Shown: positions 1 to 6,239, counted from the first letter of the stretch. The stretch is DNA of 7,895 bases from DASUAO01 sp046484625 (GCA_046484625.1 JAWOIO010000200.1:1-7895), one strand, 5' to 3'. Translations and numbers: made by a program. Notes: generated by a model from the sequence alone, not told the origin.

Positions 1-1
1 G

Positions 2-265
2 TGCCAGTACTGCGGTCGAGGGGCCGAGAACCTGGACCACGTCGTCCCTCGCTCCCGCGGTGGCCCGCACTCGTGGGAGAACGTGGTCGCGTCGTGTCGC
101 AGCTGCAACGCCCGCAAGGAAGACCGCCTGCCCCAGGACGCCGGGCTGGCGCTGCGCAGCGCCCCCGTGGCGCCGCACGCCCACCTCTGGCTGGTGGCCA
201 CCGCAGGGTCCGTCGACCCCGCCTGGACGCCGTACCTCCCGGGTTTCGAGGCCGTCCCCGCCTGA
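2..265 (+). CDS. HNH endonuclease family protein, C-terminal part (5' truncated by window)
   Basis: The first 87 visible residues read as an HNH nuclease with a zinc ribbon. A CxxC pair (visible residues 1-4) is followed by DHVVPRSRGG (12-21), an Asn in a WENVV segment (25-29), and a second CxxC followed by NARK (CRSC 32-35, N36-K39). The two CxxC pairs would bind structural zinc, and the Asp-His and downstream Asn/His positions form the beta-beta-alpha-metal nuclease core. The N-terminus lies outside the window. After the HNH core there is a tail of about 45 residues rich in Ala and Pro with no motif I recognise. HNH proteins of this small type are common in actinobacterial chromosomes and may be stand-alone nucleases of unknown target. 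Family assignment is firm; biological role is unknown. It is separated from mraZ by 362 bases and is probably not part of the dcw operon. Confidence 0.85.
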   Translation, partial: CQYCGRGAENLDHVVPRSRGGPHSWENVVASCRSCNARKEDRLPQDAGLALRSAPVAPHAHLWLVATAGSVDPAWTPYLPGFEAVPA

Positions 266-275
266 GTCGTCTCGC

Positions 276-321
276 CTGACCGGCTGGGCCTGACCGGCTG
301 GGCCTGACCGGCTGGGCCTGA
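276..321 (+). repeat. Tandem repeat, 14-base unit, three full copies
   Basis: The unit CTGACCGGCTGGGC occurs perfectly at 276-289, 290-303 and 304-317, followed by a partial copy (CTGA, 318-321). It begins 10 bases after the stop codon of the HNH gene. Its function is unknown; it may be a slippage-derived microsatellite. Confidence 0.9.
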
Positions 322-401
322 TCCGGCCCGCGTCGACCCGACCCCGCGTCGACCGGGGCGATCCCGTCCGGCGCCCGCGCATGCGATTCCACCTGCACGC
401 A

Positions 402-419
402 ACTCCACCTGGGTGGAGT
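402..419. promoter_or_regulatory. 18-base palindrome, possible operator
   Basis: ACTCCACC at 402-409 and its exact reverse complement GGTGGAGT at 412-419 flank a two-base centre. TCCACCTG also occurs at 388-395, 16 bases upstream of the matching stretch at 404-411. The symmetry fits a dimeric regulator site, but no regulator can be named and chance in GC-rich DNA is possible. Confidence 0.35.
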
Positions 420-522
420 CGACGCGCCCCGATCGGCCCCTCGGGGGGCGAGGTGGGGAGTGCCACCGCGCCGGGACCCCCGGGATCGGCATGGTTCCGG
501 GGTTCCGGGGAGCAGAAAATGG

Positions 523-551
523 TTGACGGTGGTGGAAGGGGGTCCTAGGGT
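523..551 (+). promoter_or_regulatory. Predicted mraZ/dcw promoter (-35 TTGACG, -10 TAGGGT)
   Basis: A -35 hexamer TTGACG (523-528) and a -10 hexamer TAGGGT (546-551) are separated by 17 bases, the optimal spacing for a housekeeping sigma factor. TAGGGT matches the common actinobacterial TANNNT form. The predicted transcription start near 558 would give a leader of about 70 bases before mraZ. It is the only good promoter seen upstream of the tightly packed gene set, so it probably drives the whole cluster. Confidence 0.65.
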
Positions 552-578
552 GCCATGAAGTGGTGAGAAGGGGAGTGA
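529..578 (+). promoter_or_regulatory. G-rich repeats, candidate MraZ-binding box
   Basis: Short G-runs recur at roughly ten-base intervals over the promoter and start site: GGTGGTGG (528-535), GGGGG (538-542), GGG (548-550), GTGG (560-563) and GGGG (570-573). In characterised bacteria MraZ binds clusters of TGGG-like direct repeats spaced about one helical turn apart upstream of its own gene. Placement directly over this promoter fits autoregulation. The match is loose, so this is a candidate only. Confidence 0.35.
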
Positions 579-627
579 CCGCCATCGTTCCGTGTGGGCA
601 GGTGGCGGCGTTTCCCAGTGAGGGGAC

Positions 628-1062
628 ATGAAGGACTTTCTCGGGGAGCACAGGCACTCCCTCGACGCCAAGGGTCGCTTGATCCTTCCGGCGGACTTCC
701 GTGGCCCTCTCGCGAGCGGCGCGGTGATCGGGATCGGGCAGCACAACTGCCTGGTCGTGTACACGCCTGACGAATGGGACGTGGTGGCGAACCGGATGCG
801 GGAGATGTCGAAGGAGGGCGACCAGCAGCTCGACGCGGCGCGCGCGTTCTTCGCCGGCGCGCGCGAGGTCGTCCCCGACGGCCAGGGCCGGGTGCCCGTG
901 GCCCCCGACCAGCGGGAGTACGCGGGCCTCGATCGCGAGGTCGTGGTCTCGGGTGCCTTCAGCCGGATCGAGATCTGGGACGCCCAGCGGTGGGCCGAGC
1001 GCAAGGTCGGCGGCCAGTCGATCCTCGCCGCCGCGACATCGGTGCCCGGGCTCGGGATCTAG
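628..1062 (+). CDS. mraZ: Transcriptional regulator MraZ
   Basis: This 144-residue protein has the usual MraZ length and two tandem AbrB-like swapped-hairpin domains. Each carries the family's DxxxR signature: DAKGR at residues 13-17 followed by LILPADFR, and DGQGR at 84-88 followed by VPVAP. MraZ proteins assemble into ring-shaped oligomers, bind direct repeats upstream of mraZ and regulate the dcw cluster. The ATG at 628 is the first possible start because an in-frame TGA lies at 619-621; GAGGGG (620-625) is the nearest Shine-Dalgarno-like sequence, although its spacing is short. The N-terminus (MKDFLGEHRHSLDAKGR) aligns with typical MraZ starts. The gene lies first in the cluster behind a good promoter. 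It is followed by an unusually long 275-base gap before rsmH. Confidence 0.97.
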   Translation: MKDFLGEHRHSLDAKGRLILPADFRGPLASGAVIGIGQHNCLVVYTPDEWDVVANRMREMSKEGDQQLDAARAFFAGAREVVPDGQGRVPVAPDQREYAGLDREVVVSGAFSRIEIWDAQRWAERKVGGQSILAAATSVPGLGI

Positions 1063-1112
1063 GAATCGGACGAGGGAGAGGAGCACCTTCGCGACAACGA
1101 CATCGACAGCGT

Positions 1113-1248
1113 GGTCTTCGGACCTGCTGCGAGCCTCCCGGTCGACGCGGTGAAGCCCCTACTCCGCCCGCTTGCACCGAGCCGATCTGGGAGAGAAAAC
1201 CCGACGGCACTTGTTCGTCCGGGAGGCTCGCAGCAGGTCTGCAAGACC
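1113..1248. repeat. Long inverted repeat / hairpin between mraZ and rsmH
   Basis: The 21 bases at 1121-1141 are an exact reverse complement of 1219-1239. Pairing continues outward after a small internal loop (1119-1120 against 1240-1242) with GGTCTT (1113-1118) and AAGACC (1243-1248). It continues inward after one mismatch with three more pairs (1143-1145 with 1215-1217). The central loop is about 70 bases. No T-run follows the right arm, so it is not a standard intrinsic terminator. It could be an RNA structure in the operon leader or spacer, a small palindromic mobile element of MITE type, or a protein-binding palindrome. The structure is directly visible; its role is not. Confidence 0.85.
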
Positions 1249-1337
1249 GATCGACTGAAGAACGTGTGGTGGCTCCGGTCACCGTGTCCGGCGTGGCAGC
1301 GCCGACACGTGGACCGAGTCGGCGAGGGGATCTCGTG

Positions 1338-2297
1338 ATGGGTGGTTTCCAGCACCAACCGGTCATGGCCCGGGAGGTGCTCGAGCTCCTCGCCTCGGTA
1401 CCGGAAGGGACCGTCGTGGACGCGACGGTCGGGGGAGGGGGGCATGCCCGCCTGCTCCTGGAGGCTCGACCGGACCTGCGGGTCCTGGGCATCGACCGAG
1501 ATGCCCGGGCCGTCGCAGCCGCCCGGGAGGTCCTCGCACCCTTCGGTGACCGGGCCCTGATCGTGCACGGCGGCTTCGAAGAAGTCGCCGGGATCGTCCG
1601 CTCACACCAGAGCGGACAGAGGAGCGAGGGGAGCATCATGGGAATTCTCTTCGATCTGGGGACGAGCAGTCCTCAGCTGGACGAGCAGGAACGAGGATTC
1701 AGCTACTGGGGCGAGGCGCCGCTCGACATGCGCATGGACGCCGCCCAGGAGCTCACCGCGACGCAGGTCGTGAACGACTACTCCGAAGCGGAGCTCGCCC
1801 GGATCATCCGGAGCTACGGCGAGGAGCGGTTCGCGGCGCGGATCGCGGCGCGCATCGTCGCCAACCGCCCGCTCCGGACCACCGCCGACCTGGTCGACGC
1901 GGTGAAGGAGGCGATCCCCGCCCGCGATCGTCGTCGCGGTGGGCATCCCGCCCGGCGCACCTTCCAGGCCATCCGCATGGAGGTCAACCGTGAGCTCCCG
2001 AACCTCGCCGAGGGCCTCGACGAGTCGGTCCACCTCATCGCGCCGGGTGGGCGGGTGCTCGTCCTCGCGTACCACTCCCTCGAGGATCGCATGGTCAAGG
2101 AGCGCTTCGCCCGGTGGGCCGGCGCGTCCGAGCAGCTACCCCACGGGATGCCCGTCGAGCCGGTGTCGCGCGGCTTCGTGCGAGTGCTCACCCGACGCGC
2201 CGCACGCCCGCGCAGCGCTGAGATCGCGGCGAACCCGAGGGCTCGGAGCGCGCGCCTTCGTGCCATCGAGAAGCTCGCGCCGTCGGCGGGGTCATGA
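1338..2297 (+). CDS. rsmH: 16S rRNA (cytosine(1402)-N(4))-methyltransferase RsmH
   Basis: The 319-residue product is RsmH (MraW), which uses S-adenosylmethionine to methylate N4 of C1402 in 16S rRNA in the decoding region of the 30S subunit. Visible motifs are FQHQPVM (4-10), the SAM loop DATVGGGGHA (28-37), the acidic end of strand two GIDRD (51-55), DLGTSSPQLD (106-115), RGFSYW, PLDMRMD, the substrate-domain segment RTFQAIRMEVN, and YHSLEDR (245-251). Length is typical. The ATG at 1338 is preceded by GAGGGG (1324-1329) with eight bases of spacing; a GTG directly before it (1335) is an equally possible start and would add one residue. The frame is open upstream into mraZ, but that part shows no RsmH similarity. 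The stop overlaps the next start as ATGA (2294-2297), so ftsL is translationally coupled. Confidence 0.97.
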   Translation: MGGFQHQPVMAREVLELLASVPEGTVVDATVGGGGHARLLLEARPDLRVLGIDRDARAVAAAREVLAPFGDRALIVHGGFEEVAGIVRSHQSGQRSEGSIMGILFDLGTSSPQLDEQERGFSYWGEAPLDMRMDAAQELTATQVVNDYSEAELARIIRSYGEERFAARIAARIVANRPLRTTADLVDAVKEAIPARDRRRGGHPARRTFQAIRMEVNRELPNLAEGLDESVHLIAPGGRVLVLAYHSLEDRMVKERFARWAGASEQLPHGMPVEPVSRGFVRVLTRRAARPRSAEIAANPRARSARLRAIEKLAPSAGS

Positions 2298-2749
2298 GCG
2301 CCGTCGCCGTCGCTCCCTGGCCCCGCGCGGGAGCGAGCCGCTCGCGCATCCGCGTCGACCAGCCGCGCCTGCGCGTCGCGAGCGCAGTCGACGCGCGGAT
2401 TCGCCGGCGTCGCCTGATGGTGGGCGTGCTCGCGTTCGCCGGGGTGCTGGCGGTGCTGTCGATGGTCGCGTTCCACGCGATGGTCGCCCAGAGCCAGGTG
2501 CGCCTCGACGAGCTCGAACGCCGCACGCAGGCCGCGGAGCGACGCTACGAGGAGGCTCGGTACGAGCACGCCCGGATGTCCGCGCCGCAGCGGATCGTCG
2601 AGCGGGCAACCACGCTCGGGCTGCAGACTCCGGAAGGTCCGCCGGTCGCGGTGACCGTGCAGGGACAGCCGCCGGCAGCACCCGACGCGACGTCGACGAC
2701 GTTGCGCGGCTGGAGCGAAGTGAAGCCCACCCTTGACGACGGCTCGTGA
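2294..2749 (+). CDS. ftsL: FtsL-like cell division protein (septum formation initiator type)
   Basis: A 151-residue bitopic membrane protein in the position where FtsL lies in dcw clusters. A basic cytoplasmic N-terminus (1-40, ending RIRRRR) leads into one transmembrane helix (about 41-64), then a coiled-coil-like stretch rich in Glu, Arg and Ala (about 66-95), then SAPQRIVERATTLGLQTP (96-113), which matches the typical end of FtsL/DivIC extracytoplasmic domains. A Pro/Thr-rich tail of about 35 residues follows. FtsL forms a complex with FtsB/DivIC and FtsQ and activates septal synthesis by FtsW-FtsI. Sequence conservation in the family is low, so the call rests on topology plus context. The ATG overlaps the rsmH stop by four bases and its 3' end overlaps the ftsI start by 17 bases. 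Confidence 0.85.
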   Translation: MSAVAVAPWPRAGASRSRIRVDQPRLRVASAVDARIRRRRLMVGVLAFAGVLAVLSMVAFHAMVAQSQVRLDELERRTQAAERRYEEARYEHARMSAPQRIVERATTLGLQTPEGPPVAVTVQGQPPAAPDATSTTLRGWSEVKPTLDDGS

Positions 2750-4694
2750 GCCCGCGACCGCATCCCGGCGGTCCCGTACGGTCACCGGCCTCCGTACGCG
2801 CCCGGACTCGGCTCGGCTCGCGTCGGGTCGTGCCACTTCCGGGCGTCGCGGCACGCGTGATCGCGCGACGCTTCGCCCGCGGCCGACCGGCCTGACCCTC
2901 GTTCGAGCCGGAGATACGCGCGTCGGCGCGCCCGGCGACGACCGTCGCAACGCCCCCCGGCATCCGACGCCCAGTCGAAGTCACCGCAGCACGCGTCGAG
3001 GCGGTGCGCGGCGTTCGCATGCACCGCCCGCGCCGGGGCGGCGACTGCTCGCGATCCTCGTGGCCCTCGTGGTGGTCTTCGTCGCCATCGGTGCTCGTCT
3101 GGTCGACGTCCAGGCCCGGAACCGCTCGTACTACCGCGGTCTCGGGATCGACCAGCGGGTGCACACGGTCGAGATCCCGGCCGAGCGGGGCAGCATCTTC
3201 GACCGCAACGGCAACGACCTCGCCGTCTCCGTGTCGCGGTCCAGCATCTGGGCCGATCCTGCGGTGGTGCGTGACCCCGCGGCGGCCGCAGTCGCGCTGG
3301 CGCCGGTGCTCGGTATCGACGCCGGGGTCGTGGCGGACCAGCTCACCGAGAAGGATCGCCGCTTCGTGTACCTCGCTCGCAAGGTCGAGCGCGACATCGC
3401 GGACCAGGTGGAGGCGCTCGACCTCGCCGGTGTCGGCTTCCTGCCCGAGACGAAGCGCTTCTATCCGGCCGGGGATCTCGCCGCCCCCTTGCTCGGCTTC
3501 GTCGGGATCGACAACGACGGCCTGGCCGGTCTGGAGGTCGGCCGCGACGAGGCGCTGGCCGGGCGAACCGGGACGATGGAGGTCGAGCGCGACCCGCAGG
3601 GTCGAGAGCTCCCCGACGGTCAGCGGCGCGTGACCGAGCCGCGGTCCGGGAGCGACCTGCTCCTCACGATCGACCAGCCGCTCCAGTACGAGGTCGAGCG
3701 GATCCTCGTCGACGAGGTGGACCGCGCCCGAGCGAAGGGCGGTACCGCGATCGTGGCCGACGTGCGGACCGGCGACGTGCTCGCCATGGCCACGGTCGAG
3801 GGCGCCACGACGGGCGTGCCGGCGCGGCCGGCGTCGGCGGGGGCGCCCAACCGACCGCTGACGGACGTGTTCGAGCCCGGATCGACCAACAAGGTCGTGA
3901 CGATCGCGGCCGCCCTCGAAGCCGGGCTCGTGAGTCCCAGCACGGTGCTGTCGGTCCCCAACCAGATCGTGGTCGACGGCGAGAAGTTCGCCGACGTCCA
4001 CACCCACGGGGCCGAGCTGAGCGTGGCCGACATCGTCCGGCTCTCGTCGAACGTGGGCACGATCAGGATCGCCGAGATGCTGGGTGCGCGGCGCTTCGAC
4101 GAGGCCTTGCGGGCGTTCGGGTTCGGCCGGTCGACCGGCCTCGGGTACCCGGGGGAGGCCTCGGGCATCCTGCTGCCGCTGGACGAGTACAACGCGACGA
4201 GCTTGGCGTCGATGCCCGTCGGAAGTGGGATCGCGGTCACGGCGATGCAGATGCTCGACGTGTACCTGACCGTCGCCAACGGTGGGGTCGCACGCGAGCC
4301 GAGGCTGGTCGCTGCCACCCTCGATGCCGACGGACGTCGTCACGAAGAGCCGCTCGGTGCGACGCGCCGCGTCGTGTCGGAGTCGACGGCACGAACGATG
4401 ACCACGCTGCTCGAATCCGCCGTGAGCGACGGCACCGGGACGAACGCCCAGGTGGACGGCTACCGAGTCGCCGGGAAGACCGGGACCGCTCGCAAGCCTC
4501 CGTACGAGAAGCCTCCTTACAGGTACGTCGCGTCCTTCGCAGGGTTCGCGCCGGCCGAGGCGCCCCGCCTCGCAGCGATCGTCGTCCTCGACGAGCCGAC
4601 GTCGAACACGAGTGGTGGCACCGTCGCCGCGCCCGTCTTCTCGAGGATCATGCAGTACGCCCTGGCCATCGATCGAGTGCCGGCCGCGCCATGA
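2733..4694 (+). CDS. ftsI: Peptidoglycan D,D-transpeptidase FtsI (class B penicillin-binding protein)
   Basis: This 653-residue protein cross-links septal peptidoglycan outside the membrane. It has an Arg-rich cytoplasmic tail (1-104), one transmembrane helix (about 105-121), the class B pedestal/dimerisation domain starting RGSIFDRNG (152-160), and a transpeptidase domain with all three catalytic motifs: STNK (nucleophile Ser384, Lys387), SSN (438-440) and KTG (582-584). It ends about 70 residues after KTG, with no PASTA domains, as in FtsI rather than longer PBPs. The start is the TTG at 2733: an in-frame stop lies at 2721-2723 and no ATG or GTG occurs before the membrane helix. It overlaps ftsL by 17 bases, suggesting coupling. 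The tail contains 27 Arg, no Lys and six acidic residues. A short KPPY-E-KPPY repeat (588-596) follows the KTG motif. Confidence 0.95.
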   Translation: MTTAREPATASRRSRTVTGLRTRPDSARLASGRATSGRRGTRDRATLRPRPTGLTLVRAGDTRVGAPGDDRRNAPRHPTPSRSHRSTRRGGARRSHAPPAPGRRLLAILVALVVVFVAIGARLVDVQARNRSYYRGLGIDQRVHTVEIPAERGSIFDRNGNDLAVSVSRSSIWADPAVVRDPAAAAVALAPVLGIDAGVVADQLTEKDRRFVYLARKVERDIADQVEALDLAGVGFLPETKRFYPAGDLAAPLLGFVGIDNDGLAGLEVGRDEALAGRTGTMEVERDPQGRELPDGQRRVTEPRSGSDLLLTIDQPLQYEVERILVDEVDRARAKGGTAIVADVRTGDVLAMATVEGATTGVPARPASAGAPNRPLTDVFEPGSTNKVVTIAAALEAGLVSPSTVLSVPNQIVVDGEKFADVHTHGAELSVADIVRLSSNVGTIRIAEMLGARRFDEALRAFGFGRSTGLGYPGEASGILLPLDEYNATSLASMPVGSGIAVTAMQMLDVYLTVANGGVAREPRLVAATLDADGRRHEEPLGATRRVVSESTARTMTTLLESAVSDGTGTNAQVDGYRVAGKTGTARKPPYEKPPYRYVASFAGFAPAEAPRLAAIVVLDEPTSNTSGGTVAAPVFSRIMQYALAIDRVPAAP

Positions 4695-4720
4695 CCGGTA
4701 CCCTGAACCGCGTTCCGTGA
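4691..4720 (+). other. Nine-codon mini-ORF overlapping the ftsI stop
   Basis: An ATG at 4691 overlaps the ftsI stop as ATGA and opens a frame of nine codons ending in TGA at 4718-4720. It fills half of the only gap in the rsmH-mraY run and stops just upstream of the murE Shine-Dalgarno. It could relay terminating ribosomes toward murE, or be chance. There is no sign of a functional peptide. Confidence 0.2.
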
Positions 4721-4725
4721 GCGAA

Positions 4726-4734
4726 GGGGAAGGA
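4726..4734 (+). promoter_or_regulatory. Ribosome binding site of murE
   Basis: GGGGAAGGA ends eight bases before the GTG at 4743. It is the strongest Shine-Dalgarno-like sequence in the operon and supports this GTG as the murE start, which otherwise lacks an upstream coupled stop codon. Confidence 0.6.
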
Positions 4735-4742
4735 CCGCGCGC

Positions 4743-6239
4743 GTGCGCTTGCAGGTGCTCCTCGAGCACATCGGTGCCGTCGGACACGTCGACGTCGGCG
4801 CCATCCGCGTCTCCGGGGGCCGGGAGGTCGACGTGACGTCGGTGAGCCACGACAGCCGCCGGGTGCGACCCGGCGCGCTGTTCGCGTGCATCCCGGGGAG
4901 CCGCTTCGACGGTCACGAGCACGCCGCCGAGGCCGTGGGCACCGGCGCAGTCGCGCTGCTCGTGGAGCGCGAGCTGGCGATCCCGGTGAGCCAGGTCGTG
5001 GTGCCGAGCGTCCGCACCGCGATCGGCCCGATCGCGGCGGCGGTCGAGGGATGGCCCTCGCACGATGTCACCTGCGTGGGGGTCACGGGGACGAACGGGA
5101 AGACGACGACGACCTATCTCCTGGAGTCCATCGGGGAGGCTGCGGGTCGGACTGTCGGGGTCATCGGGACGACCGGGGCGCGGATCGCCGGTGCCCCCGT
5201 GGCGCTCGCGCACACGACGCCCGAGGCGCCCGAGCTGCAGGAGCTCCTGACCCGGATGCGCGACGAGGGTGTCGGCATGGTCGCGATGGAGGTGTCGTCA
5301 CACGCGCTCGCACAGCATCGGGTCGACGGGACGCAGTTCGCGGTCGTCGCGTTCACCAACCTGTCCCACGATCATCTCGACTTCCACGGCTCGATCGACG
5401 ACTACTTCGAGGCGAAGGCGCGGCTCTTCACCCCGGAGTTCGCCCCGGCCGCAGCGATCGGAGTCGACGACGTGCGCGGTCCCGACCTCGCAGCTCGGGC
5501 TGCGCGCGAGGGCCTCGACGTCGTCACCTACGCGCTGGACTGCGACGCCGACGTACGGGCAACCGGGCTGCGTCCCACCGAGGTCGGCATGGAGTTCGTG
5601 CTGACCGACACCAGGAACGACGAGTCCCTCCCGGCGACCATCTCGCTGATCGGCCGGATCAACGTGTTGAACGCGTTGGCCGCGGCGACGACGGCGATCC
5701 TCATTGGCGTGGACCTCCCGACGATCGTCGACGGGCTCCGTGCCGCGCCGGTCGTCCCGGGGCGCCTCGAGCGGGTCGACGCCGGGCAGCCGTTCACCGT
5801 CGTGGTCGACTACGCGCATACGCCGGACGCGCTCGAGCACGCGCTCGCGGCGGTTCGCGCGCACGCGGGCGGGCATCGGGTGATCGCGGTCGTGGGCTGC
5901 GGTGGTGACCGGGATCACGCGAAGCGCCCGAAGATGGGTGGACTCGCGGCGGCCGGGGCCGACGTGGCGATCATCACGTCCGACAACCCACGCTCGGAGT
6001 CGGCCGCTGTGATCGCCGACGAGATGCTCACGGGGGTGCCGGCCGGGACAGCCACGGTCAGCGTCGAGCTCGATCGCCGGCGCGCAATCCGAGATGCGAT
6101 CGGCCGTGCTGAGCCGGGCGATGTCGTGCTCGTCGCCGGCAAGGGCCACGAGTCCGGGCAGACCGCCGACGGCATCACCACACCGTTCGACGACCGCGTG
6201 GTCGCGCGGGAGGAGCTCGAGGTGGCGTCGTGGAACTGA
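4743..6239 (+). CDS. murE: UDP-N-acetylmuramoyl-tripeptide synthetase MurE (predicted meso-DAP adding)
   Basis: The 498-residue cytoplasmic Mur ligase adds the third amino acid to UDP-MurNAc-L-Ala-D-Glu using ATP. The N-terminal UDP-binding domain includes SHDSRRVRPGALFACIPG. The central ATPase domain has the P-loop GTNGKTTT (116-123, Lys120), AHTTPEAPELQ, EVSSHAL and NLSHDHLDFHG, with the presumed carbamylated Lys225 in FEAKARLF. The C-terminal domain has DYAHTPDALEH, GCGGDRDHAKRPKMG, DNPRSE from residue 414, and GKGHE. In this family DNPR indicates meso-diaminopimelate selectivity, with Arg417 contacting its extra carboxylate; lysine-type enzymes lack this Arg. The GTG start has a good ribosome binding site (4726-4734). 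Length is normal for MurE. The 3' end overlaps murF by ten bases. Substrate specificity is inferred from the motif. Confidence 0.97.
   Translation: MRLQVLLEHIGAVGHVDVGAIRVSGGREVDVTSVSHDSRRVRPGALFACIPGSRFDGHEHAAEAVGTGAVALLVERELAIPVSQVVVPSVRTAIGPIAAAVEGWPSHDVTCVGVTGTNGKTTTTYLLESIGEAAGRTVGVIGTTGARIAGAPVALAHTTPEAPELQELLTRMRDEGVGMVAMEVSSHALAQHRVDGTQFAVVAFTNLSHDHLDFHGSIDDYFEAKARLFTPEFAPAAAIGVDDVRGPDLAARAAREGLDVVTYALDCDADVRATGLRPTEVGMEFVLTDTRNDESLPATISLIGRINVLNALAAATTAILIGVDLPTIVDGLRAAPVVPGRLERVDAGQPFTVVVDYAHTPDALEHALAAVRAHAGGHRVIAVVGCGGDRDHAKRPKMGGLAAAGADVAIITSDNPRSESAAVIADEMLTGVPAGTATVSVELDRRRAIRDAIGRAEPGDVVLVAGKGHESGQTADGITTPFDDRVVAREELEVASWN

Larger units (their letters stand above)
266..627 (+). 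other. Gene-free intergenic region between HNH gene and mraZ
   Basis: These 362 bases hold no convincing gene; the short open frames that enter it are out-of-frame shadows of the HNH gene. From left to right it contains three tandem copies of a 14-base unit (276-317), GC-rich imperfect hairpins (for example 342-346 with 354-358, and 425-430 with 445-450), a near-perfect 18-base palindrome (402-419), a doubled 8-mer GGTTCCGG (493-508), a sigma-70-type promoter (523-551) and G-rich repeats around and after it. No T-tract follows any hairpin, so no classic intrinsic terminator can be claimed for the HNH gene. Confidence 0.75.

Noticed and set aside
60..293. Alternative + strand ORFs at the window start
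   Set aside because: They are out of frame with the HNH and zinc motifs, and their translations are Arg/Pro-rich low complexity.
425..450. GC-rich hairpin as an intrinsic terminator for the HNH gene
   Set aside because: Pairing is imperfect and no T-tract follows. GC-rich DNA gives many such stems by chance.
1113..1248. Rho-independent terminator between mraZ and rsmH
   Set aside because: The loop is about 70 bases and the bases after the right arm (GATCGACTGAAG) are not T-rich. The downstream genes also lack an obvious strong promoter of their own.
1113..1248. CRISPR or tRNA-type interpretation of the spacer repeat
   Set aside because: There is only one pair of inverted arms and no regularly spaced direct repeats, and no cloverleaf could be drawn from the loop.
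774..1337. Upstream extension of the rsmH frame back into mraZ
   Set aside because: The frame is open but overlaps mraZ out of phase and crosses the hairpin. RsmH similarity begins only at GGFQHQPVM, and a good ribosome binding site supports 1338 (or 1335).
1111..1338. 75-codon + strand ORF through the mraZ-rsmH spacer
   Set aside because: It has a GTG start with no nearby Shine-Dalgarno, no recognisable motif, and runs through both arms of the inverted repeat. Its TGATG overlap with rsmH is noted as a possibility only.
2292..5213. Very long open frame on the minus strand (973 codons) antisense to ftsL, ftsI and murE
   Set aside because: It lies opposite clearly identified genes with intact motifs, and its Arg/Asp/His/Gly-rich translation shows no domain. 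Long antisense frames are expected in GC-rich coding DNA.
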